Origin: Cryptomeria japonica
Lineage: Eukaryota > Streptophyta > Pinopsida > Cupressales > Cupressaceae
Assembly (NCBI RefSeq): GCF_030272615.1
Contig: NC_081414.1
Coordinates: 658,760,292 to 658,824,291 of the forward strand
Length of the DNA stretch: 64,000 nt
Reading direction: 5' to 3'
The notes beneath the pieces were generated by a model. It saw nothing but the letters and a program-made list of their open reading frames with translations. It had not been told where the DNA came from and did not search any database. Of the stretch, positions 1 to 12,090 are shown one piece after another. The stretch's first letter is position 1; every line of letters begins with the position of its first letter. A program made the position numbers and the translations under genes.

Positions 1-64
1 TTCAATTACCCATTCAGTTTAAAGCATAACCAATCTTCTCTTTGTGATGTCTAACATTATTATT

Positions 65-596
65 GATAGCTTTTGAAACTTTGTTACATATATCACCATT
101 TCACCACACTATTTAAGCTAAATCAAAATTTTGAAGTAAACTTTAGGGTCCTTTTGATCAAAATATTTGTAGAATTCATCATATGGGATGATGGATTTGT
201 GACCTTGAGTGATTGGCACCACCAATCATATGCAATACCCTCCAAATACAAAGTGGCAAACTTGATTGCTTTATGTCCAATCATCAATTTGAGGGAGAGA
301 TGTGTCTAGCTTCTTCATCCATGCCTATAAAGGGTGAGGGATATTTTACTTGGGATCTCTTTAGGAAGAGTTTTGTATTTTGCACTAAAAGGCCTTATAT
401 AATCAAACGATGAGCTTTTGGATTCAAGTTTTGGAGCTTCCACCAACTTATTTAGAAAAGTAGGTTGGGTTGGTCTTTCGGTTGAAACATTAATAAATCC
501 TTTGTTTGTGGCTTTAAGTGTATCAAAATTATTACCCTCAAAAGAAATTTCTTCACTTGTTGATTTCTTATGTGTGTTCATATTATTTTCAAACTT
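65..596 (-). pseudogene. Ty3/Gypsy-type gag relic, copy 1
   Basis: Read on the minus strand, about 200-290 encodes HKAIKFATLYLEGIAYDWWC. This is the core of the plant Retrotrans_gag domain, in which a leucine-rich helix is followed by a paired tryptophan. Gag forms the virus-like particle. Downstream on the same strand lies a gag-like tail. The longest open stretch is only 108 codons (315-641), and no zinc knuckle or pol follows, so this is a fragment and not a working gene. The family assignment rests on the YLEGIAYDWW signature alone; the lineage cannot be named. Confidence 0.7.
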
Positions 597-1140
597 GATA
601 GCTTTTGAAACTTTGTTGCATATATCTCCATTGAGCCACACTATTTAAGTTAATTCAAAGTTTTGAAGTAAACTTTAGGGTCCTTTTGATCAAACTTCTC
701 ATTCAAAATGTTTGTATAATTCATCATTTGAGATGATGGATTTGTGAACTTAACCGATTGGCACCACAACTAATGTGCAACACCCTCCAAATACAAAGTG
801 GAAAACTTGATTACTTTATCTCCAGACATCAATTTGAGAGCTAGATGTTTCTAACTTCTTCATCCATGCATATAATTGGTGAATGATATTTTACTTCGGA
901 TCTCTTTAGGAAGAGTTTTGTATTTTGCACAACGAGGCCTAATATCATTAAACAACAAGCTTTTGGCTTCAATTTTTAAAGCTTCCACCAACTTATTTAG
1001 TAGAGTAGGTTGGGTTGGTCTTGCATTTGAAAAAATAATAAATCTATTTTTGTGCCTCTAAGTGTATCCAAATTATTACCCTCAAATGCACTTGCTTCAC
1101 TTGCTGATTGCTTAGGTATGTTCATATTATTTTCCATCTT
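597..1140 (-). pseudogene. Ty3/Gypsy-type gag relic, copy 2
   Basis: Second copy of the same gag segment. The minus strand reads KFSTLYLEGVAH, then a stop, then LWCQS at the position where copy 1 has YDWWCQS, so the tryptophan motif is broken. Around 655-700 a further gag-like stretch (DPKVYFKTL) follows. More decayed than copy 1, non-functional. Confidence 0.65.
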
Positions 1141-3293
1141 GTGAAGCAACGGTGCTATCACATCTAACTTTATTTTGACCTAACTCTTCGGGTTGTCATT
1201 AGTGTTCTCCTCTCTTTCTACCATGCTATTATTCTTTGTGATAGGTTTTGTAGGAAACAATTGTCTTTGAAATCTCTATAGGTTGAATTTTTTTTCGGGT
1301 CTCCCTGAAGTGATATTTGGTTTTTCCATCATTGTACTACTTAAAACTAAAGCATGCAAAGTTGAACTCAAAACATAGAGGTTGACAACATTGCCAACTA
1401 GTATATCACTATAATGCCCTAGGCCAAAACAATAATGCAAATTTAATTTTGAACCTTCCACAAACACCTATTAGTTCAATAACAACTCTATCAAGCCCTA
1501 TTATTTAATCAGATCTTAGATAAATTAGATTTGAATTACTATTAATACATCAACAAATTTATGACACTTTCATAAACAATGAAACATAACACTTGATTTT
1601 TTTATTACAATGAACAACACATATAGATGTAATTTCACTCACTTTCTTATTACAATGAACAAATATAGATGTAATTTCACTCTATTTCTTATTACAATAA
1701 TGCTGGTATTGCATTAAAATGATTTGAAATACTACCAATTTATACCAACAATAATGGGGAATTGAATTAATATAATGTGGTTGGAATCCATGTCCCATGA
1801 AGCCTAAATGTGAAATGTCTATGCAATCAACCTTTAAAATTACTATGGTTTTCATCCTAGATTCTCATGCTTGAACAAAAGTGGTCAAAATGGATTCTAA
1901 AGGAATTTGGTTAACTATATATCTTGATATGGATGAGAACATTCAATCTCTTATATCCTCCATAAATATAATAGGTTGGCCACTTTGCACACTCTCAACT
2001 TCAAATTTGAATAATAATCATGGGTGCCAATATTTTATCTTGAAAGTGATGGTTCCAAAAATAGACTATTGGAAACAATATGATGTGTTTGGAGGTTAGG
2101 AGGGGAAAATAAATATAAGAAGAAATGTTGGGGATTAGGAGTCTACCATATCACAAGAATCGAAATATAGGACAAGACATTGGGGGTCAAACAATGGGGA
2201 TGCTAATAAGGGAAAGTTTAGAAGTATACAAACTATAACGATGAGGTGGTTAATAGATGGAGGGCATAGCATGATGTATAATTATAGAACTCTTAAAATG
2301 GAGAAGGGAAGAGTGAAGTTGGAAGAGAAGGCATACTTGGGAAGGTAAATGTGCAATAGATGAAAATAGGGAAGACAATAGTATGAAACTAATATGTATA
2401 GACTTTGATTGATGGGAAATGGGACTTGACAATAATAATACTTGTTATCTAATTTTCTTCACCACTTTTTAAAAAATGATTATAAATAAAATAATTCAAG
2501 TTATCAATAATTAATCTCACAATTATTATAATAATGTGCAAGTTTGCAATCCAAGAGCCACTAATATTTGCCACATGAAATTGCACCATTTGCTCAAGCT
2601 AGTTCATAATTCTAATGACACAGTGGGAATGATCTCAAGGCATGGGACCCTTACAATAGAGATCATACCTTGAGAGAAGGTTAGCTTCATTATAAACCTA
2701 GATGCAATCTATCAATTCAACCCAACATAGATTAAACTTAGAACCCAATCCTATTCTCTAATTTGCTAGGGAAAAATGATAGAAGGAATGTAGAAAAAGA
2801 AAAGAGATCATGCAACAAGATTTAAATGAGTTTCCTCCTTGCCCATTACAACATATACAATCAACAAAACCACCTAAACTCACATAGATTTCATTTATTA
2901 GTCCTTGTAGATGAATATGGAGGGAAGGATTTCAACAATTACTATGAGGAAAGAGGATATTCACAATTGCTTTCTAGAAATTTTTATTATACAACATAAA
3001 TATATAAATATGTAATAAATTCATTCACATATGAAGAAAGAAAAAGATTACAAAAATTACATAAAGTAAGAAGAGGTGAAAGAAAGGTAAACTTTATTGG
3101 TTTAGAGGCATTTAGTCTCCTTACAGTAGTAGATTTGTCGAGGATGTAAGTCTTTGAAGATAAATTGAGAAGGAATCCCTTTTCAAATGAAAATGAATAC
3201 AACTTATATCACCTTTAAAAGAAGGCATGCAAATTACTAGAAGGTCGTGGGGCAAAAGGAAACCTTAGTCGTGACTTTTTTCAATGCACAACA
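1141..3293. other. Anonymous AT-rich DNA, no gene seen
   Basis: No reading frame longer than about 72 codons shows recognisable protein features. Minus-strand sequence at 1276-1467 may be further decayed gag. A short tandem repeat sits at 1599-1702. No tRNA, promoter or terminal repeat could be recognised. The region ends where the Copia 3' LTR begins at 3294. Confidence 0.5.
1599..1702. repeat. ~46-bp tandem repeat, about 2.3 copies
   Basis: The phrase TTATTACAATGAACAA followed by ATATAGATGTAATTTCACTC recurs at about 1599 and 1646, with a third partial start near 1682. Confidence 0.7.
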
Positions 3294-3774
3294 TGAAAGG
3301 AAGCTAGGTGTACAGAAGTAGCTTCCTACACTAATCTATGTAGAGAAATAGTTGCATTTTTTTTTAAACCCTTAATAACTGTAGATTATATGTACATTCA
3401 AAACAATATAAAATAAAAATTCAAAACATAAGTAACATGTAGCACCCCTCCTTGATCAACCTCTTTTGTATGTTTTGAGTTACTTCAAGTGACTATTCTG
3501 TGGAACATTATTGTATTTTGATTCAGATATTATGCGATGTTATTTCATGCTTTGTCTAGATTTATGGTGTATGATTTTATGCAGTATTTCAGTGCTTATG
3601 AGTAATTTTATTCTTATGGATCATTATCATGGACTGACGATTTCCCTTATATTGCGATGCGTTATTTATATGTTGTGTGTTTGCAAGTGTATTGGGATGC
3701 GAGGGGATGATTTTCCTTCACTCACTCCGGTGAGATGGGGAACACCACGATTCTCCTTCATCGGTGTGCGTGTC

Positions 3775-3885
<111 letters not shown>

Positions 3886-5099
3886 TCTATATGCACGTGT
3901 GGTTCTTTGGCGCAGTTCTAGTACCGAGTAGGTATGGGGTATTGACTCCACCTGGTTTCATAGGTATGAGCATGCCTTATATATCCGATGGGAGTGGAGG
4001 AGATAGTTGTTGTAGCCTAGCTTGCCGCAGTTACACTCATGTGAGTGTTGTCAATCGGTTGTATTTCCCCCGTCTAGCTGTTATGCATATCAAGGTGCCT
4101 TGGTTTGGTCATTTGAGAGTCGTCATTTTATATGTCTTGGTTTTGCGTGTTTCCATTTATTTAAATGGTTATTTAATTTAAATGGATGATGATATCTTGT
4201 GTTGGTGTAATCATTTAACTAATATGCTCTGTGATTATTGATTTATTTAAATTGATGAATTGCTAGATTAAATGGTTAAATGGCTTAATTTAGTGTGTAA
4301 AGTTGCATTGATATTTTTGTGAAATAAATAAATTGCCTAGCCATTTAAAAAGGTAAAATACTTATGTTGGAGGGAGTATTTATGGAAAAAAAGAAATAAA
4401 TAAAAGCTTTCCTTTGTATTTTGCCATTTGGCCTTTTAATTTAATCATTGAAAGAATTATTATGTTTGGGAAAGAAACAAATCTGATTGCCTTTTAGTTT
4501 TAAAATAATTAAAATTGATTGGATGAAAAACTTTAACCTAGAAGCTTGGGTTAAAAGATATTTTTGGGCATCAATTCTGGGCATTCATGGTAGGAGAAGA
4601 AGAGGATTTTCGAAGAGAAAATTATGGAAAAACTTCCTGAAGGAGCTGGAAATTCGACCCGGTTGCAAGACTGGAGTTTCTTCATCCCTTTTGAATTTGT
4701 TTTTGAAGTTTTCAGTTTTCTTCATGTGTATGGAAATTTATGTATTCTGCCTGTAGATTCTTTTTGGAATGTTGAAATGGAATAAAGATTGCCTGATATA
4801 GTTGATTGTGTGATGCTATAAGCATATGGTTGAATTCAGGAAAGGAATTTGTTCATTTCTTCTTTGTTGTGTGTTATTTGTTCATAGCAAACAATTTAGT
4901 GATTTACCTCTTCTTTGGAAAGAAAGAATTTTAGATTGGGTTTGCTGGGTGCATCCTTGTTTCTATTCTGTCATGATTTGGCTAGCTATTCTTTCAAGTG
5001 TGTCTATTTCAGCATTTACCTTGCTGGTAAACTCTTCCTTGAAATTTTGTAAACTGGCACTGTATGTGTGTTCCCGTGAAATAATTCTGGAAATGGAAT

Positions 5100-5400
5100 G
5101 TTCAAAGTGGTAAGTGTTACCGGTTTGAAGTGGTAAGTGTTACTGGCTCAAAGTGGTAAGTCTCACCGGTTTGAAATGGTAAGTGTTACCGGTCACCGGT
5201 TCGAAGTGGTAAGTGTTACTTGTTCGAAGTGGTAAGTGTTACCGGCTCGAAGTGGTAAGTGTCACCGGTTTGAAGTGGTAAGTGTTACCGGTTCGAAGTG
5301 GTAAGTGTTATCAGTTGGAAGTGGTAAGTGTTACCGGTTGGTAGAGGTAGTGTTACCAGTTGGTAGCGACAGTGTTACCAGTGGTAGCAGCACTACCAGT
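5100..5400. repeat. ~23-bp GGTAAGTGTTACC minisatellite, ~12 copies
   Basis: Units of the form GAAGTGGTAAGTGTTACCGG with small variants run from about 5105 to 5345, followed by degenerate GGTAGTGTTACCAG units to 5400. Each unit carries GGTAA-GTG-TTACC, a 5-bp inverted repeat with a 3-nt loop. Confidence 0.9.
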
Positions 5401-7949
5401 AAGTGGTGTCTGTTGCCCCGACAGTAGCACAACCGTAGGTTGGTTTGACCCCCACTTGGTTTTGAGCTCTCACAAGGCTCCAAACCTGTTTGTGTTAAGA
5501 ACTTAAATTTTATAAATGGAATGTTTAAAGTGGTATTGCGTGATGTAATGTGATTTTTATTATGTGGTTATTAAATTTATCAATGAAAATTAAGGCATGA
5601 ATTAGAGATTCAAATGGGTATATTTGGAATATTGATTTGGAAATTGATTAGATGTGACTACCGGAAAGGAGTGTTTTATTTAATTTTCAATCAATGATGT
5701 TGCAAGTGTTTATGATGCTGATATTTTCAAAGATTGTCTGAGTGCAGATTTGATGTATTTAGCTATCCTTGCAAGTGTTTATTGTGATATTTTGGTCTGT
5801 GGTTCAGTCATCCTATGGTGGTGTAATTGGTACCTTTGACCAAGTGATATATGTTGGCTCTGTTGTCTTAACCACGTAGTGTCTTTACCTTATGGTTAGT
5901 CAAGAGTCAGTATGTCCTTGTTTGACCACTTGTTTCTGATAGCGGTGTTATGGTTGTCTGCTTCGCCATAGGGTCCTCGGGGAGTGACCATGCTTGTGTA
6001 GTGTCCTTTGAGAGAGTGGCTTTTGCTTGGGGGTTGCACCCAAAGTGGTAGGCATTACGACCCAACAAAAGTTAGATAATAATTGGTAATCTAATGAATT
6101 GATTAGGTGGGTAGTATCATAACATTAAGAAAGATAATTGTACCTCGTGCATAGGTGAGTTCTAGTACAAGGCTCATAATGTTTTGAGAAGGCCTGGAAT
6201 GACAACCAACCACCTTGTCTTCACGAAGACCTGGTAGGGTCTGCATAAGACTTAGTTGGAGCCAGACGGTCGGGAGAGGTTACCAGGACAGTGAGTCGGG
6301 ACCTATGGAGGGTGTACCAGGGTAACCATCTTAAGCTATGCGATGACACTCTCTCATTTGGTTCACTTGTGTTTTGTGATGTCAGTTCACTTGTGTTTGT
6401 GAAGTTGAGTCACCTGGATTCTTGTGGAGTCTTATTGTGTAGTCATGGAGTTGTATTGTTTTGTCGACCATGTCATGCTTATGTTTGTTTGAGGGTCCTC
6501 AGCTATCTCCTAGCACGGTGGGGTGATTCCATTTGGGAATTACATGGTCGGGCGGTAGTGCCACTTCCCATCGGATGTTCAAATTTGTGCCTTCATGCGA
6601 GGATTGGCTTCACAGGTGTTCCTGTGGTTCGTGACTCATGCTTCATCTCATGTTTTGAAGATTATTGGTATTGGTAGACCTATGTGGTCATTGCATCATT
6701 GTAATATTGATCTTATGTAACCTTGTAATTGGATGGGATCTATCATTTATGTTTATTGAGAAGTTATGTATTGGAAGAGCAATATAATCCTATGTTTGGA
6801 TGTTTTTATCAGTTTCCTTGATGATGATAGTAAATTCTTATTGAAGTGGAAATTATATTGTATCCTTTCAATCTTTCAATGATGAGCCTTTATTTGCTTT
6901 GTCTTCTTGTGATCATTGAGTTAATGATGCATATGTGGATTTATGATGTTTTGAAAATTATTCTTGAAGTTAATTCTTCGTTGGTAACCCTTAAGGAATA
7001 CTGGTGTAAGTCTTCCGCTTGTATTATCGTGCATGTTGTGTAAATGCACTTATGATGTTTATACTTTAAAATAAAAAATTTGTTTCACCCTTGTTGTGGG
7101 TTTTCCTTCGGGGTTCTTGGTAGGGCATTACATAACACCTAAACCAAATTATGTGGGGAAAACCCTTTCGAGAGAAAAACCCACAATCCAAAATCACAGT
7201 ACTTTGGATTATCAGTAATCAAAATGGTTACCATATAATATGAAGATCAAGCTCCTTAACTAGTCTCTAACAATAACATAAATTTTGGAGCAATTTTGAT
7301 AGCATAACAATATGTGAAAAATTCACCAATATTTGATACAAAATAAACTAACACAACATATTTATAGACGACCAAGTTGCACATTCAAATCTACCATGTT
7401 TCATCATCTTATACATTGCATGGAACTACATAAGGAATAACATGCATAGTGCCAAACTCCACCTGCTAATACAACTATGAAAAATCCTCAACATGTAAGG
7501 TGTTCATCATAAACTTCCATGTTAATTTTGTCACGTCAACATGCAAAGCATATTATCTCATGGAAGAGATTCTCCTCAACATGGAAGGCACCTATCTTGT
7601 GAGATTGCTAGTTGCCAATCACTCACTAGTCAACATAGCAATTGCTATAAATTGTCTCTTACATCATCATAACTTGTCATAGAAAGTTGTCATAATGAAT
7701 CATAAACTTGGCATAGCAACTTATGAAAAATGTCATCAATTTACCCGCCAAAATAGGTCTTGGAAAGATGATGCCTACTTGAAAAATAGGAACCTTGTCA
7801 TACACATTGCTTGCCATGTAGGATGCTACCTCATCAATAGGTCCCACAAAGTGAGGTGACTTAATAGACAATTAAACATTATGAAATAATTAAATAAATA
7901 TAAAACTAAATGATATGACTCTAAAGGTTGAGACACCTTAATCCCAACA

Positions 7950-8382
7950 TCCACTCACTTGTCGAACAAATTTCAAGAGTCAACTATAATCAACTACTCA
8001 AGTTTGTGAGGCCTTTGGAACTAGAACAAAACCTAAAATTCTTTGTGCTCATTTTTTTTGTTAATGCATTTAGAATATTGGTTAAAGTATCGACCAATTT
8101 ACAATTTTGCATTCCCATTTTCTATCATATCACAAATAAAATGAAACTAAACATGAATGTGCTTCATTCTCATATTGAAAGTAGGATCCTTTGCTAAGAA
8201 AATGACATTTTGTCAATATAGATGGCAATCATTCTTGCATCAATATTAACATATGAACACAATCATTTAAGACACATGGCTTCTTTGCAAGCATGAGTAG
8301 TTACCATGTACTTTACTTTTGTAGTGGACAAAGAGACTACAACCTACTGCTCACTCATCTTATTGATAGAACCACCTATCTA
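7950..8382 (-). pseudogene. Copia RNase H, C-terminal part
   Basis: The minus strand from about 8345 reads VVSLSTTKVKYMVTTHACKE, the Copia RNase H segment normally written as (V/A)LSTTEAEYMA. The acidic residue of TEAEY is replaced by lysine and valine in TKVKY, so a catalytic position is lost. Further on come several stops. The block ends at the polypurine-like CAAGTGAGTGGA before the LTR. It continues the RNase H start found at 9260-9330, on the other side of an LTR-like insert. Non-functional. Confidence 0.75.
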
Positions 8383-9259
8383 TGTTGAAATGTAACCTAA
8401 TTGTAAATCCTAACTAAGCCAACCACTAACCTAGATCTACAAACTAATTCAACAAACAATCAATAGAGATATACAAATGAATGCAAATAAAAGTTAGATA
8501 AATAAAAGTATACCTTCACATGCAAAAGAGACTTGTTTGCATTGTTCTCATATCCTCCATGATCTTGCATTATGATGTTTGCTCTCAAATTTGTGTTGCA
8601 CTTGCACAATAGTTCAAGGAAGAATGAATGTGGTTGTGATGATGTAAAGATATGATTGTGATGAGATATGCTCTAGAATGATTTTGGCATTATGTAAGTA
8701 TGATAATCAATGTGATGATGGAGAATGAGAGAAGGAAGCCTCTTTTATAGAGATCGTCCTAAAAATGGAGGGTTTAGATCAAGAGGTAAAATTGTGAATG
8801 GTTAGGATCTCATAGATGAAAGAGAATCAATAATATTTGAGGGTAGGTGAAGATGGAGAATATTAATATGTGAATGGACTTTGGAGAAAGCACAAAGGTG
8901 AGTGAAGAGACATCTGACACTTGTCACATGCCTACAATTTTAGATTGTGATCCATGTGAACAAGTTGGAGAGCTAGGATTAAAAGAGGAAAATGGTAAGT
9001 GAATTGATTAAATAAATAAGTATTTATTTAATTAATAGAGGAAAAGAGCTAGATAAATTAATTAAATAAAATATTTATTTAATTTGGGAAGGAGGGATCT
9101 AAATAAATAATAGATATTTATTTAAAATAGAGAGAAGAGGCTTAGTGAACTAACTAAATATATTAAAATATTTATCTAAGTAATGGTAGATATTAGGATA
9201 AAATAATGAAATAAATAATAAATATTTATTTAATTAAAAGATTGTTTAAGGTGTGTCCA
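8383..9259 (-). mobile_element. LTR-like insert of the TGTAGAYACC family in the Copia RNase H
   Basis: On the minus strand this ~0.9 kb block begins TGGACACACCTTAAACAATC, runs through AATTAAATAAATATTTA-rich DNA, and has a TATA-like CTATAAAAGAGG. That layout matches the family at 20938-22057, 38459-39093 and 61.8-63.15 kb. It separates two halves of one RNase H frame. I could not settle the exact ends: TG/CA at 9259/8383 gives no matching target duplication, while CCACC occurs at both sides a few bases away. Confidence 0.6.
8741..8752 (-). promoter_or_regulatory. TATA box of the LTR-like insert
   Basis: The minus strand reads CTCTATAAAAGA, followed by a pyrimidine-rich stretch. The same arrangement occurs in the related LTRs at 21271, 36410 and 38750. 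Confidence 0.5.
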
Positions 9260-9839
9260 CCACGAAATAGCGTGAATACATATCCCTAGTGGATCTTTAG
9301 TTGTCAATGTAATGTGCCCAATCCAAATCCAAAATATCCACCAATACACATTGAATGACAAGGTCTAGTAGGATAACCATGAAAATCCAAGGAATACTTG
9401 AAAATACCCCTCAAATATTTGAACACTCCTAACTACATCCCAATACACTTGTCTAGGATTAGTCATATATTGACTCAAGACTATCATTTCTTAGGCAATA
9501 TATGACCTTGTATAGACTATGGCATACATACGACTGTGAAAAATGCTCAAATACAATACAATGGTCATGTTGTCCATCTCAATAGGATATTTTAGACAAT
9601 CCCCTACATATAATTTCATTTCTTGTAAAACAAGAACTACCAAGGACTTGCAAACTATCATGTTGAATCTCTCCAACACTGAGTTCGCATACTTGCTCTA
9701 GCTTAGAAAAAGGTTTTTGTTGGTTCTATCTCTTTTGATCTGCATTCCTAAATGTACCTAGGTTCATCTAGACCTTTCATTTCAAATTGTGCTAGCAATT
9801 GAGACTTAAATTAAAAAATCATAGATTTTACATTCCCAA
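9260..9839 (-). pseudogene. Copia RT C-terminus and RNase H start
   Basis: The minus strand reads, with frame changes, LLAQFEMKGLDEPR (about 9810-9770), MQIKRDRTNKNLFLS (9745-9700), SVLERFNM (9680-9660) and MYAIVYTRSYIA (9525-9490). It ends near 9260 with GYVFTLFRGG, the glycine-rich start of the RNase H segment. These are the standard Copia blocks between the YVDD motif and RNase H. Stops and frameshifts make it non-functional. It is cut from the RT core by the solo LTR at 9845-10810. Confidence 0.8.
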
Positions 9840-9844
9840 AGAAC

Positions 9845-10810
9845 TAAAAGGAAGCAAAGGTGTGGAAAATGCTTTCTAAGATTAATCTAGTGGGGGGATA
9901 ATGCAAATTATCTTTTTACAATATTAAACAATTATAGAATAAAAAACACATTTAGATAGAGATATTAAACATGTATACAAATTATACCAATTAACACATG
10001 ATAAACATGGGGAAGGCTCTTTTGGGAGAAAAAACCCATCCCTCCAAAAGCATAGTACTTTGCATTATTGAAAAAAATGAGTACCATACAACCCCAATAC
10101 ATTAGATTCTTCAATAGAGTATTCATATCAACCCAAAACCTAGATTGTTTCTAGCAACATAATAGTTCAAATGTAGAACAATTAGAAACTGCAACCTGAA
10201 CAACATAAAACATCAATTATTTTTATCCTTTTACAATGCACAGAGAAAGGATCCCAAAATGGATGCCTGAGTCCAAGTGGAACTCATGTGGGCCTGTAAG
10301 AAATTCCAAGATATGCATAACACTTGCATGTATGCAACTAGTTTGAATGTGAAGCATTGTCATAAATAGTCATAGAATCTTCCAACTTGGACACCTCCCT
10401 TACATGCAATCATATGCCTCAACATGCAAGAACCCTCACACATGAAGAAACCAAGCATGCATGGACACCTTCCAAGAATATCTAGTTAGCATATGTTTTC
10501 ATAAACTATCACATGTAGGTGTGTCATTGAATCTTGTCATGATTTTTTTCATTACATGACACTTGTCACCTCCCTCACAAAAGTCCAAGATCCCCAAAGT
10601 GGGATGCCTACCTCCATGTGAGGATGAAATATTCCATTTCACCTTCCCAATAGGATGACAAGTCAAGATACCAACTCCGACTAGATGACAAAATAGCATG
10701 TGCAAACAGATTTGTCCACTAGGCTAGTGAAAAATAAATCACATATTAAATAAATAAATCTAAATACCAATGTTAGGACTTACAAAGGTTGAGACACCTT
10801 AATCCCAACA
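9845..10810 (-). mobile_element. Solo LTR of the same Copia family, inserted in the Copia RT
   Basis: 966 bp, starting TGTTGGGATTAAGGTGTCTC on the minus strand at 10810 and ending CTTCCTTTTA at 9845; the terminal CA has become TA. Target duplication AGAAC at 9840-9844 and 10811-10815. It interrupts the Copia RT just after YVDDMLF. It is homologous to the 3' LTR at 3294-7949 over its whole length, including the last ~60 bp. Confidence 0.9.
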
Positions 10811-10815
10811 AGAAC

Positions 10816-11490
10816 AACATATCATCAACATACAATGCAATAATAAGGATATGACCATAACGACTTTTGAAATAGACACAACGGTCAGATTTAGACCTTT
10901 GAAATTTGGAACTCAACACATAGGTGTTAAACTTTTGGTATGACATCCTAGGAGACTATTTCAGATCATACAAAGACTTTTTCAACTTGTTAAACTAGAT
11001 TTTATTTACCTTTTACCACAAAATACTTTGGTTATGGCATAGAAATTTCCTCCAAATTACCATGAAGAAATGTTGTCTTCACATACATCCACTCAACTTC
11101 CAAGTCATAAGTTGCATCAAGTGATAACCAAAACCAAATGGATGTTATCTTTGCAATGTGAGAGAATATTTCACCATAAGCAATTCCCTCCACCTATGAA
11201 TACCCCTTCACGATCAATCGTGCTTTATGCTTCTCAATATTGTCATCAGGACCAAACTTTTTATTGAACACCCAATTGCAACAAATGTGTTTATGTCCTT
11301 TTGGCAAAGGTACCAATCCCAGGTATTATTTTTCTTCAAAGCTACCATTTCTCTATCCATGAATTTCATCCAGGAATTTGCATCACTCATACCCGTAGCC
11401 TTTCTAATAGTGCTAAGCAAATTATTATTGACAATTGAAGCAAAAATACAACTTAAATCTAACAATGAATAACTAATAATTTCCAATCAC
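10816..11490 (-). pseudogene. Copia reverse transcriptase, N-terminal and core
   Basis: The minus strand opens with DANSWMKFMDREMVALKKNN (about 11390-11330), the usual Copia RT entry. It continues through an FLHGNLEE-like block near 11060, SPRMSYQKFNTYVLSSKF and the catalytic YVDDM near 10820. Many stops and frame changes lie between. The frame resumes at 9839 beyond a solo LTR. The enzyme would copy the element RNA into DNA; this copy cannot be made. Confidence 0.85.
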
Positions 11491-11499
11491 CACATTATT

Positions 11500-12085
11500 A
11501 TTGTGGATCTCCTCAAAGGTTTAGGTTGAGGTTCTTCATCTTCTTCTAAACTTTCAAATTTACTAGAGCTCTCTTCATCATTATATTCAACAAGAGTACA
11601 TAGTTCTTTCATCTAAGTAGGTGAAATATGAACTACGTCATTTTTCACCTCTCTTCCTTTGCTTGTAGTTCAACAAGGAAGGTTTCATCTCTTTGAAAAT
11701 CACACTTCTACTATAGAGAATCTTCTCAGTCACTAGATCTCAAAGCTTGAACCCTTTCACATTGACACCATAGCCAATTAAGATACATTTAAAAACTTTT
11801 GTTCTCCAACTTAGACATCTTACTCGACACACGATCACATTCCTCACAACTAAATTCTTTAAGATGTCTCATTAAAGGCTTATTTATTGACCACACCTCC
11901 ATGAGTGTCTTATCAACAAGTGCTAATGTACGAGATCTATTTATAAGATAGAAAATAGTGGTTACAATTTCAACCCATTTTTTTTGTTCAAGACATGCAT
12001 CACTAAGAATACTCCTATCCATCTCCATCAACGTCCTATCCATCCTCTCTACATCTCCATGTTGTTGAGAGGTGTATGGAGTTGT
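11500..12085 (-). pseudogene. Copia integrase, C-terminal half
   Basis: The minus strand reads MDRTLMEMDRSILSDACLEQ and on to ALVDKTLMEVWS (12043-11880), matching the Copia integrase stretch after the catalytic Glu. It then gives KCILIGYGVNVKGFKL and KILYSRSVIFKEMK (about 11790-11640), the conserved segment ahead of RT. The catalytic domain is cut at 12085 by the chromovirus and resumes at 19929. Confidence 0.85.
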
Positions 12086-12090
12086 CTTAA

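Larger units (their letters stand above)
65..1140. repeat. Tandem duplication of a ~535-bp unit (2 copies)
   Basis: Two head-to-tail copies, about 65-596 and 597-1140. Both open with GATAGCTTTTGAAACTTTGT and share blocks such as TAGGGTCCTTTTGATCAAA and TCTCTTTAGGAAGAGTTTTG at the same offsets. They differ by scattered substitutions and short indels, so the duplication is old. The unit is a piece of a retrotransposon gag gene read on the minus strand. The flank before 65 may hold the edge of a further copy. Confidence 0.85.

Noticed and set aside
5100-5400. CRISPR-like direct repeats
   Set aside because: Units abut without unique spacers and the DNA is eukaryotic; it is a minisatellite. The same applies to 34665-34925.
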